Source of the DNA: an uncultured bacterium
Lineage (GTDB): Bacteria; Cyanobacteriota; Vampirovibrionia; Obscuribacterales; Obscuribacteraceae
DNA: 64,000 nt
NCBI GenBank assembly: GCA_903835185.1
Contig: CAILLX010000067.1
Location: 58,256-122,255, forward strand
Direction of reading: 5' to 3'
Position numbers and translations under genes: made by a program. Below the pieces are notes generated by a model that did not search any database, was not told the DNA's origin, and was given only the letters and a program-made list of their open reading frames with translations. Below are positions 56,649 to 64,000 of the stretch, in pieces (within the stretch, counting starts at the first letter, position 1; every line of letters begins with the position of its first letter).

Positions 56649-58943
56649 GTGCCGAGACGCCGAACATTGCGAAAACGTCAGAAACCTGCAGGGCTGCTAG
56701 GTTTTTTTGCCGGAGTGTTTAAGACTCTCTTCGTCATAGCATTCATTGTTCTGGCTCTCGGCGGCGGCTATCTAGGCGCTTCTCTCTGGAAGCAGATCAA
56801 GGATCTTCCTGATGTGGCAATTTTGGAACGGTATGAGCCTATTGAGGCTATCCAGATATTTGATCGTAATGATCATCTTGTGTGCACAGTGGAAGGGGAT
56901 GAAGACAGGCGGGTAGTGCCGCTGTCTCAAATCTCTACTCAGATGCAACAGGCTATGTTGGCGGCTGAAGATCACCACTTTTTCGAGCACCATGGCGTTA
57001 ACCCTGTAAGTGTCTTCCGTGCTTTCTGGGTCAATCTGGCTGCCGGGCATGTGAAGGAAGGCGGTTCGACAATTACTCAGCAGCTGGTGAAGAATCTCTT
57101 CTTTAATGACGCTGGCAGAACAGTGGATCGAAAAATAAAAGAGGCTTGTATGGCGTACGAGCTGGAGAGGCGTTACTCCAAGCAGAAAATTCTTGAGCTT
57201 TATCTCAATCAGGTCTTTTTTGGCAACGGTGGCTATGGTATCGAGCGGGCTGCTTCGCGTTATTTTAGTAAGAGTGCAGCTGCTCTCGATCTTGCTGAGG
57301 CAGCATTTCTAGCCGGTCTGGTCAAGGCGCCTTCAGAGCTGGCAGTGGATCGCGTAGCTGCTATTGCGCGCCAGAAAGAGATTCTCGACAAAATGGTCGA
57401 ATACGGTTACGTTACGCCATCCCAGGCGGAGGCAGCCCGCACAGAGCAGCTTGTCTTCAAAAGAGGTCTTAACCCGCTCCAGAGATATCCTTATTATGTA
57501 AGTCATGTCCTCCAGCTTCTGCGCGATCGTTTTAGTCAGGCGGAAATGCGTCGTCAGGGCTTGCGGGTTTACACCAATCTTGATCCGGCAGCTCAAGAAG
57601 CAGCAGAAGAAGTGCTGACTGAAGCTATTAGCAAGGCACCCAAAGGTGTCAGTCAGGGTGCGCTTGTCTCAGTTTCAGTTGCTGATGGTGGTGTTGTTGC
57701 TCTTGTTGGTGGTGTGGGTGACTTCTGGAAAAATCAATGGAACAGGGCCACCAACCCGCACACTGCAGGATCTTCTTTTAAGCCATATGTCTATTTAACA
57801 GCTTTCGCAAAGGGGAGCTTAAACCCGACAAGCATCATTGCTGACGAGCCGCTGGTTGTGAAGCAACCTTGGGGGCTGCCTGATTACTGTCCGAAAAACT
57901 TTGATCACAAGTTCCTCGGCAAGATACCGGTCAAAAAAGCTTTGGCTCTGTCTCGCAACGTCTGCTCTGTACGTATTGCCCAGCTGGTCGGAATAGATAG
58001 TGTGGTTGAGACTGCCAGGTTGGCTGGTATTACAACTAAGCTTGATCCTAATCTCTCACTGGCACTGGGAAGTTCTGCTGTCTCGCCTTTAGAACAAGCT
58101 GGAGCATATGCTACTTTTGCCCGTGGAGGCGTTTCTATTCGTCCGCAGGTGTTGAGACGGATTGAAAATAACAAAGGGCAGGTCATCGAGATGTTTGAGT
58201 CACGTGTGGAGAAAGTCTTCGAACCAGAGCCGATTGCTCAACTTGTCGAGTGTATGCAGGAAGTCGTGAGAGCCGGTACTGGAACGCAGGCTAAGCTGCC
58301 TGACAGACCGGTGGCAGGCAAGACCGGTACTGCCGACGAGTCTAAGGACATCTGGTTTATCGGTTTTACTCCTGACCTGGTGACGTCAATCTGGGCTGGC
58401 AATGACGATAATCTGCCGATTCCGGGGACTCATGTCACAGGCGGAGATGTGATGGCTAAGATCTGGAAAACATACAATTTAGCTTATTACAGTAAACATC
58501 CGACAGCTCCAGGCTCTTTTGTAAGCTCCAGCCGCCTGGTTGACGAAGGGTCAAAACGGCAGCCAGGGAAAGAGGAAGGTCAACAACTTCTCCCGGCTCC
58601 TCTGTTTCCTGCTCCTGATATGACTTCTGTAAAAGATGGGAGCATAAGCTCTCACAGTAGTGACAGCGCCTTGCCAGACAATAGGGCGATACCAAATCCA
58701 GTGCCCGCGGCCAACTCTGCGCCTCTTCCGGCACCAAGTCCGGCGCCAGCAGCATTGCCTCAGAACCCCTCTCAAGCACCGGGACACGAGGACACACTGC
58801 ATCGACTCCGGCTGCCATCGCCCGAGTTTGCACCGGTTTCGGACAAGGGTGCCGCTGGTGTAATGGCTCCTTCTCCTGATCACGGTGGAGGTGGAGCCGC
58901 AACCGTTCCAGATCCACGCCAGGGGGCAGCTAACTACAGATGA
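56649..58943 (+). CDS. Class A penicillin-binding protein (glycosyltransferase-transpeptidase)
   Basis: A bifunctional peptidoglycan synthase of 764 residues. A basic cytoplasmic start and one membrane helix (LFVIAFIVLALGGGYLGASL) are followed by a GT51 domain (AAEDHHFFEHHGVN, GGSTITQQLVKNLFF, ELYLNQVFFGNGGYG). The transpeptidase motifs are SSFKP (nucleophile Ser), SRN and GKTGT, all intact. The last 130 residues are a Pro/Ala/Ser-rich low-complexity tail that is longer than usual. GTG start. It is next to the Xer-type gene on the same strand, with its own extended -10 promoter. Confidence 0.94.
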   Translation: MPRRRTLRKRQKPAGLLGFFAGVFKTLFVIAFIVLALGGGYLGASLWKQIKDLPDVAILERYEPIEAIQIFDRNDHLVCTVEGDEDRRVVPLSQISTQMQQAMLAAEDHHFFEHHGVNPVSVFRAFWVNLAAGHVKEGGSTITQQLVKNLFFNDAGRTVDRKIKEACMAYELERRYSKQKILELYLNQVFFGNGGYGIERAASRYFSKSAAALDLAEAAFLAGLVKAPSELAVDRVAAIARQKEILDKMVEYGYVTPSQAEAARTEQLVFKRGLNPLQRYPYYVSHVLQLLRDRFSQAEMRRQGLRVYTNLDPAAQEAAEEVLTEAISKAPKGVSQGALVSVSVADGGVVALVGGVGDFWKNQWNRATNPHTAGSSFKPYVYLTAFAKGSLNPTSIIADEPLVVKQPWGLPDYCPKNFDHKFLGKIPVKKALALSRNVCSVRIAQLVGIDSVVETARLAGITTKLDPNLSLALGSSAVSPLEQAGAYATFARGGVSIRPQVLRRIENNKGQVIEMFESRVEKVFEPEPIAQLVECMQEVVRAGTGTQAKLPDRPVAGKTGTADESKDIWFIGFTPDLVTSIWAGNDDNLPIPGTHVTGGDVMAKIWKTYNLAYYSKHPTAPGSFVSSSRLVDEGSKRQPGKEEGQQLLPAPLFPAPDMTSVKDGSISSHSSDSALPDNRAIPNPVPAANSAPLPAPSPAPAALPQNPSQAPGHEDTLHRLRLPSPEFAPVSDKGAAGVMAPSPDHGGGGAATVPDPRQGAANYR

Positions 58944-59073
58944 GGTAAGTATGCCTGGCTTACATACGTTTGCCAGAAAGATTCATATGCATGGCGAGGA
59001 TTATATTAACGTAGACCTGTAGCTCACTTCGCTATAAACTTGAGACCTGGTGTGGACTGGCGGAGGGGAGCTG

Positions 59074-60372
59074 ATGGGTGAATCCAAGTGGGTCGGACTG
59101 TTAGGTGTGGCAGCTATTCTTGGTGTTGCTTTCCTGATGTCAAACAATCGCAAGGCGATTAATTACCGCCTGGTTGTGTCTGGTCTGATTTTGCAACTGG
59201 GAATGGCTCTTTTTGTGCTCAAAGTAGAGCTTGGGCAACAACTTTTTCGCCAGATTGGCGATGGTATCACAGCGTTGCTTCACTTCTCTGATGCTGGAGC
59301 CGGTTTTGTTTTTGGACCGCTGGTAAAAAATTCTGACATCATGCTCAAACTGTTTGGTCCTGGCGCTGACTATATTTTCTCTTTTCGGGTGGTGCCTACC
59401 ATTATTTTTGTCTCCAGCCTGGTATCCATCTCATACTACCTCGGGATTATGCAGAAAGTAGTGCAGGTGGTGGCAAGGGTGGTGGCATTTGTGATGGGGG
59501 CAAGCGGTAGTGAAGCTCTCTCCAATGCTGCAAGCGTATTTGTTGGGCAGGTCGAGTCGCAGCTGCTTATCCGTCCCTATGTGCCTTCTATGACTATGTC
59601 AGAGCTGCTTGCTTCTATGTCTGGATCGATGGCTTGTGTAGCTGGTGGTGTTCTTGCTGTGTATATTGGGCTTGGCATTAAGGCAAGTTATCTCTTGACT
59701 GCCAGTATTATGGCAGCCCCGGGTGCCCTGGTGATCGCTAAAATCGTTTGGCCTGAAACAGAAGAGTCAAAGACAAAAGGCAAAGTTTCAATTGAAGTGA
59801 AGCGAACCAATGCCAATATTATTGATGCAGCAGCGCATGGTGCTTCTGACGGTTTGCGAATTGGTTTGAATGTGGTCGCGATGTTGATTGCTTTTATAGC
59901 TCTTATTGCAATGGCTGATGCCTGCCTTGGCTTGCTGGGACGGCAGCTCTCCTTGTGGGGGATGCGTGCGGACGCAGTTGGTCTGGATTTGTCCCATATG
60001 CGTTTACAAGATATCTTCGGTTGTGTCTTTGCTCCTATAGCCTGGCTATTGGGAGTTCCCTGGGTCGATGCACACACTGTTGGCCGTTTGATGGGTGAGA
60101 AGATGGTGATCAACGAGTTTGTTGCTTATTCCGATATGTCTGCCATGCTCAAAGGCTTGAGCACAGCTCATATTGGTGCTCATGCTGAAACAATCGCCAC
60201 TTTTGCTCTTTGTGGCTTTGCCAACTTCTCTTCAATTGCCATTCAGATAGGAGGCATCGGTGAAATTGCCCCAACTCGTCGGCAAGATCTGGCCAGATTG
60301 GGAGTCAAAGCACTTATCTGTGGCACGATGGCTAGCTATTTGTCCGCAACTCTAGCCGGTTTACTGGGCTGA
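59074..60372 (+). CDS. Concentrative nucleoside transporter (CNT/NupC family)
   Basis: A 432-residue inner-membrane symporter for nucleosides. Numerous hydrophobic helices surround the conserved GQVESQLLIRPYV (usually GQTEAPLLI, so two binding-site positions differ) and INEFVAYSDM. CGFANFSSIAIQIGGIG is also typical. ATG 59074 follows GGCGGAGGGGA and is preferred to the track's 59050. A 47-residue ORF starts on its stop codon (60372-60515), but it has no other support. The rest of the 281-base gap to the glycosyltransferase holds only a possible promoter. Confidence 0.88.
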   Translation: MGESKWVGLLGVAAILGVAFLMSNNRKAINYRLVVSGLILQLGMALFVLKVELGQQLFRQIGDGITALLHFSDAGAGFVFGPLVKNSDIMLKLFGPGADYIFSFRVVPTIIFVSSLVSISYYLGIMQKVVQVVARVVAFVMGASGSEALSNAASVFVGQVESQLLIRPYVPSMTMSELLASMSGSMACVAGGVLAVYIGLGIKASYLLTASIMAAPGALVIAKIVWPETEESKTKGKVSIEVKRTNANIIDAAAHGASDGLRIGLNVVAMLIAFIALIAMADACLGLLGRQLSLWGMRADAVGLDLSHMRLQDIFGCVFAPIAWLLGVPWVDAHTVGRLMGEKMVINEFVAYSDMSAMLKGLSTAHIGAHAETIATFALCGFANFSSIAIQIGGIGEIAPTRRQDLARLGVKALICGTMASYLSATLAGLLG

Positions 60373-60549
60373 TGGCAGTGCATTTGATTTTCGAGCATAT
60401 GATAGCTGTTACCATTCTTGCTGATTTTGGCATGCAGATGGCGGTAAGCAACAGCGGTGGCAAAGGGAAGGCTATCTACGCATGCACGCAACTCCCGGGA
60501 AGGCGTAGGCGTTAAGGATAATGGATGGCAAGTGTTGTTGCAGGAGCGG

Positions 60550-60555
60550 TATAAT
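60550..60555 (+). promoter_or_regulatory. Possible -10 box of the glycosyltransferase gene
   Basis: TATAAT about 100 bases before the glycosyltransferase ATG; the -35 (TGGCAA at 18 bases) matches poorly. Confidence 0.3.
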
Positions 60556-60653
60556 CCAGTCTCAAGTATTGCTCAGCGCCCAATCGATTGTCGGCAACAT
60601 GAGCATATGAAAAATGTAAGCAGTCTTGCGTAGTGACCTGAGGTAATTCTTAA

Positions 60654-61892
60654 ATGCGTTTGCTCTTTTTGTTGCCAGCAAATGCAATTTCAGGTGGTGT
60701 CTTTGTAGTATTCGAGCATGCCAGGAGATTGCAAGCGCGTGGGCATGAGGTTACGCTTGCTTTTGCGGATATTGCCTCAAATAAGAACATTTCTATATAC
60801 CCTGGAATGGAGGACGTCGAGACAGTATATCTCACCGAGATTGCACAGGAGCGTGTGTTCGACATTGCATTGGCAACCTGGTGGGAGACGGCTTATTTAA
60901 TTCACAAAGTTACGGCAAAGCATTACGGTTATTTTGTTCAGGCAAGAGAGTCCTATTTTTATTCCCAGGAGAGTATTTTTCCGTTGCTGGTTCAACACAG
61001 CTATAATGCTGGATTTCATGTACTAACTATATCGAGATCGCTGTCCAAATATCTTTCTAGTTGGTTAGGGTATGAACCGGCAGTGATACCGAATGCTGTT
61101 GAGTCCGAGGTTTTTGCTTCCAGTGTACCAATTCTGCCCCCGGCTTCCGGCTTCCGGAGGGTTCTGGTTGAAGGTGTTCCGCGTTCTCATGTAAAGCGCA
61201 CTGAGTTGGCGCTGGAAGTTCTTGAGCACTTCCCAGAGCTAGAGGTGGTGCTACTTTCTCAGTGCGATAAACCAGATGGTAAATATTCGGTATCTCACAC
61301 TTTTGAAGCAATACCCTACTCACATGTGCCGCCTATTTACCGCTCTTGTGACTTTATTCTCAAGCTCAGCCGGGAGGAGAGTTTTGCTCGTCCAGTACTG
61401 GAAATGTTTGCTGCGGGAGGGACGGCCGTCGTTGCAGAATTTGCTGGTCATGAGGAATATATATTGCATGATCACAATGCGCTTACAGTACCGGTCAATG
61501 ACAAGGATGCAGCTATTAAGGCAGTTGCCAGGCTGATTGGAGAACCAGGATTAATGGCGCGACTAAGCCGGGAAGCCTCTGCCACTGCCCGAACACGCTG
61601 CTTGGGACAATCTAACGACCTGCTGGCTGATGAATTGGACCAGATTTTTGCAAGTGAAATTACAAAGCATCGGCCGCTTGAGGAATTGTGGAGCTCATTC
61701 ACTGCTGCTGGCGGAATTCGACAGTACGAGTCTACACTGGAAAAGATGCAGAATCAGTGTGAGTCTTTGGTCGCTGAAAATACTTCTCTGCGCAACACGA
61801 TTGAAAAAATTACTTGTAGCTATTCCTATCAGCTCGGAAATAAAATTGCTAAACCGCTAAGACATGTGCGTAAGTTACTCAATTTGTATTAG
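60654..61892 (+). CDS. GT-B type glycosyltransferase
   Basis: A 412-residue family 4-like glycosyltransferase. The N-terminal Rossmann start is MRLLFLLPANAISGGVFVVFEHARRL. The C-terminal donor-binding half has VIPNAVESEVF, a Ser-Arg-Glu-Glu-Ser-Phe motif (LSREESFARPVLEMFAAGG) with the retaining-enzyme Glu, and LHDHNALTVP. A short coiled-coil tail (EKMQNQCESLVAENTSLRNT) ends it. It probably adds a sugar to a surface polysaccharide; donor and acceptor unknown. The O-antigen-ligase-like gene starts 10 bases later. Confidence 0.88.
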   Translation: MRLLFLLPANAISGGVFVVFEHARRLQARGHEVTLAFADIASNKNISIYPGMEDVETVYLTEIAQERVFDIALATWWETAYLIHKVTAKHYGYFVQARESYFYSQESIFPLLVQHSYNAGFHVLTISRSLSKYLSSWLGYEPAVIPNAVESEVFASSVPILPPASGFRRVLVEGVPRSHVKRTELALEVLEHFPELEVVLLSQCDKPDGKYSVSHTFEAIPYSHVPPIYRSCDFILKLSREESFARPVLEMFAAGGTAVVAEFAGHEEYILHDHNALTVPVNDKDAAIKAVARLIGEPGLMARLSREASATARTRCLGQSNDLLADELDQIFASEITKHRPLEELWSSFTAAGGIRQYESTLEKMQNQCESLVAENTSLRNTIEKITCSYSYQLGNKIAKPLRHVRKLLNLY

Positions 61893-61901
61893 GATACTGG
61901 A

Positions 61902-63194
61902 ATGAGGGTCCGCAATCTATTATCAGTTGAACTAACAGATGCAATAGCAGGTGTGTGTGCAGGACTAGTTCTTTTTCATCTCGGCTCTTTGCTTGTTGTT
62001 GGTAACATTTTTCAATTTGCATGCGCGCAGATATCTTCTGTTCCGGACTCATCTATTCAGGGACCGCTGATAGTGATGATCCTGGCAACCGGATTACTGT
62101 CGGCAAAAATGAAACGGCTGTCTGTTTGGCACATCTTGATCTTAGTGTCCTTGCTTTCTTATACACTGATTGTTTGCGTCCATCTCCCGGCAACTCATAA
62201 TCTTTTGTATGCTGCACTCTGCGGACTGACTCCCATTGCTCTTGCTATATGCCTGCCGGCAGCTCTCAATGAGCGCCAGTATAAGTTTTTGTTTTGGTCA
62301 AGTGCTGTCTTATTGTTGTCCCATAGTTTGATCAATCTGTTTCTTATTGTCGCTCGAGCACATTCTATCTTTGGGTATAACGTCTTCCTGCCGCACGGTA
62401 GGTTGATATGTCCTGCCTGGTTGATTCCTTATACGGGTGGGTTATTCGGCAATCCCAATACGTTAGCCAGCTATTTGATGTTTTTCCCCGCGATACTGGC
62501 GTACTTGTGGTTGGACACCACAAATGTGCTAAGACGCATTCTCATTATCTTCGTAGCCTTTGTTTTGTGTAGCAATCTTGCATTGACATTGTGCCGAGCA
62601 GCTATTTTTACGGCTATTCTGTCATTTGTGCCGCTTGTTCTCTTCTACACCAAGCACAATCTTCGCAAAGGCATTGTCTTGGTGTCCGGTCTAGTTGTAG
62701 TCACTGCTGCGTTTCTCAGTATTCTTTTATGCTTTACAACGCTGCCTTCTCCATTCTGGCTTAGCGGACGGGAGTTGATCTGGAAGGAGATATTTTGTGA
62801 GTTACAGTGGACTGGGTTATTTGGGACCGGATTGTTTGGCGTATCTGTTCATGATCTGACGCCACATAGCTTTATAGTGGCAAATCTTGCATATTTTGGG
62901 TGGCTCGGATTAATTAGCTTGTTGTGTGCTCTATCCGGGTTCTTCTGCCTTTCCTGGCGTGATCGCTCCTGTATTTGCAATCCCAAAATCCTTCCGATTA
63001 CAGGGGCAATTGCTGTGTACTTGGTCTTCTACGGAAATCTTGAGTATGTATTTACCTACCCGGCGTTTTTCTCCAACTCACTTGGGTGGTTGCTCATAGG
63101 TTTCCTTTGCAATTTCCGCTCAATCGCTGATCGCCAACTCAATACCAGCAGGCTAACAACATACGCATGTCAACTGGTTGCGCACAAAGGATGA
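61902..63194 (+). CDS. O-antigen ligase/polymerase-like membrane protein
   Basis: A 430-residue polytopic protein with about 11 hydrophobic helices. It has the WaaL/Wzy_C pattern: GLFGNPNTLASYLMFFPAIL, the LTLCRAAIFTAILSF segment, and a periplasmic loop with SGRELIWKEIF and TGLFGTGLFGVSVHDLTPHS. Members join or polymerise glycans at the periplasmic face. Pairing with the glycosyltransferase suggests a small polysaccharide cluster. Ligase and polymerase cannot be told apart by sequence alone. Confidence 0.8.
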   Translation: MRVRNLLSVELTDAIAGVCAGLVLFHLGSLLVVGNIFQFACAQISSVPDSSIQGPLIVMILATGLLSAKMKRLSVWHILILVSLLSYTLIVCVHLPATHNLLYAALCGLTPIALAICLPAALNERQYKFLFWSSAVLLLSHSLINLFLIVARAHSIFGYNVFLPHGRLICPAWLIPYTGGLFGNPNTLASYLMFFPAILAYLWLDTTNVLRRILIIFVAFVLCSNLALTLCRAAIFTAILSFVPLVLFYTKHNLRKGIVLVSGLVVVTAAFLSILLCFTTLPSPFWLSGRELIWKEIFCELQWTGLFGTGLFGVSVHDLTPHSFIVANLAYFGWLGLISLLCALSGFFCLSWRDRSCICNPKILPITGAIAVYLVFYGNLEYVFTYPAFFSNSLGWLLIGFLCNFRSIADRQLNTSRLTTYACQLVAHKG

Positions 63195-63216
63195 TTCTGG
63201 TTGATGCTGGGCTGAA

Positions 63217-63348
63217 ATGATCTACAATCTACCGAACGGACACGTCAAAGATCTCTTGCGCAAATATGGTACAGAACTGGTGGTATTTGATAACTACAAC
63301 ACCAACAAGCCAGCGTCATGGATACCTAAACATGTGGACCAATGGTAG
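63217..63348 (+). CDS. Small ORF (43 aa), possibly a gene fragment
   Basis: MIYNLPNGHVKDLLRKYGTE... is protein-like in composition but has only a weak purine-rich signal upstream, and stops eight bases before the regulator's 3' end. It may be a small protein or the stub of a degraded gene. Not recognised. Confidence 0.3.
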   Translation: MIYNLPNGHVKDLLRKYGTELVVFDNYNTNKPASWIPKHVDQW

Positions 63349-63355
63349 GGGATAC

Positions 63356-63874
63356 TTAAAGCAGACCATTCCGCAACGCTTTGACAGCAGCTTCTGTACG
63401 ATCCGTTACAGAGAGCTTTGCCAGTATATACCGTATATGATTTTTCACTGTGTCAAGAGTGAGTGACAGTTTGTCGGCAATATCCCGATTACTCAATCCT
63501 TTAACAATAAGGCTCAAAATCTCAAGTTCGCGTTTGCTCAACAATGTTTTGTGTGACGTTATTGGTGCTTCGTCAAGGTCTAGCGTCTCGGGAACCTTTC
63601 TATCTTTACACTTACGCTCTTTTCGCTCAGCAATTACCAGACGAATAGTGTTGAGTAACTGACTTGGTGACACCGGTTTTTCCAGGCAAGCATGAAAGCC
63701 ATCTTCAATTGCGTTGTCCGCTTGAGCAGTCGATGGGAATTCTGTAAGTAGGATAAATCTTGTGCGTTCTGAGACAACATCGGTCAGCATACCTGCGATT
63801 AGATCACTTCCGCTCTGCTCTTGTACACTGTGATCTATGATGGCAACTTGGAATTCATTTCGGGCATGCCCCAA
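63356..63874 (-). CDS. LuxR-type response regulator with truncated receiver
   Basis: The C-terminal LuxR helix-turn-helix is intact (LLSKRELEILSLIVKGLSNR, then TVKNHIRYILAKLSVTDRT). The receiver keeps its second half: a phosphoacceptor-like Asp in VAIIDHSVQEQSGSDL, LLTEFPSTAQADNAIEDGF and the Lys of LEKPVSPSQLL. It lacks the first 45-50 residues, including the acidic pair. The frame is closed by a TAG ten codons upstream of the track's TTG start. It looks 5'-truncated, with the break at about 63895, and may be a pseudogene or a constitutive DNA-binding remnant. No histidine kinase is near. Confidence 0.65.
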   Translation of the reverse strand: MGHARNEFQVAIIDHSVQEQSGSDLIAGMLTDVVSERTRFILLTEFPSTAQADNAIEDGFHACLEKPVSPSQLLNTIRLVIAERKERKCKDRKVPETLDLDEAPITSHKTLLSKRELEILSLIVKGLSNRDIADKLSLTLDTVKNHIRYILAKLSVTDRTEAAVKALRNGLL

Positions 63875-63960
63875 AGCTAGTTGAAAATTGAGCGATCTCT
63901 CCCAGGACTAAGCCTGGTATTGTTTTTGGTGACTAAACTAAAACCAATTGGAGAGACCGC

Positions 63961-64000
63961 ATGAAGAAATCATCAAACAAAAAGTCTAAGAATGTCAACC
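63961..64000 (+). CDS. Start of a gene running off the window
   Basis: ATG 63961 follows TTGGAGAGACCGC and reads MKKSSNKKSKNVN, a very basic N-terminus. Upstream is a CCAGG-ACTAAG-CCTGG hairpin followed by TATTGTTTTT (63902-63927). Identity cannot be told from 13 residues. Confidence 0.45.
   Translation, partial: MKKSSNKKSKNVN

Noticed and set aside
60372-60515. 47-residue ORF starting on the stop codon of the nucleoside transporter
   Set aside because: The Arg-rich end and lack of any ribosome-binding site or family resemblance give no support beyond an open frame.

Overview
This window looks chromosomal and comes from a non-photosynthetic relative of the cyanobacteria, most likely Melainabacteria/Vampirovibrionia (an Obscuribacter-like lineage). 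The strongest evidence is the RNA polymerase operon. The beta' subunit is split into rpoC1 and rpoC2, and rpoC2 carries a very large insertion after the trigger-loop start, as in the cyanobacterial lineage. SepF, an accD/accA pair and an OCT-domain Obg fit this, and no photosynthesis gene is present. TTG and GTG starts are common and usually have a GA-rich Shine-Dalgarno. The lineage call is inference; no database search was possible.

Layout. 1-9.3 kb: pheT (cut by the window edge), pheS, a NUDIX hydrolase, a tiny basic protein, obgE, a PC4-type protein with an M23 peptidase, then sepF, a YggS-type PLP protein and rsmE. 9.4-13.4 kb: accD-accA, converging on a zinc-ribbon serine/threonine kinase, then a small coiled-coil ORF. 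13.5-18.7 kb: an ArgH-like lyase translationally coupled to a sugar-phosphate nucleotidyltransferase, a HIT protein and a GAF-GAF-GGDEF cyclase. 18.8-24 kb: groES-groEL, ruvC, an Lnt homologue whose catalytic residues are replaced, a DUF192 protein and a NifU-type scaffold. 24.2-29.5 kb: an in-frame duplicated small ORF, gap-pgk, a secreted TPR-matrixin protease and a CDF transporter.

29.6-32.0 kb is the one clearly accessory stretch: a DUF4258 remnant, a HipB/HipA toxin-antitoxin pair and a broken winged-helix gene. 32-45 kb holds lineage-flavoured genes: a secreted protein, a second TPR-matrixin protease, a DUF4388 protein, a leucine-rich-variant repeat protein, a thiolase, and a YhaO/YhaN-like nuclease-ATPase pair preceded by a compact inverted-repeat element. 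45.8-55 kb is TPR-NHL/rpoC2/rpoC1/rpoB on the minus strand. 55.2-64 kb holds a selenocysteine tRNA (selC), a Xer-type recombinase, a class A penicillin-binding protein, a CNT nucleoside transporter, a glycosyltransferase with an O-antigen-ligase-like protein, a LuxR regulator with a truncated receiver, and the start of one more gene.

Most genes are housekeeping (translation, GTPase-dependent assembly, fatty-acid initiation, protein folding, lower glycolysis, transcription, peptidoglycan synthesis). The Lnt homologue, sugar nucleotidyltransferase, glycosyltransferase and ligase-like gene suggest a cell with a lipoprotein- and polysaccharide-bearing envelope. The most interesting points are the Lnt homologue without its catalytic Cys and Lys, the ArgH-like protein with eroded substrate motifs coupled to a nucleotidyltransferase, the duplicated ORF and hairpins in front of gap, the structured element before the YhaO/YhaN pair, and selC.
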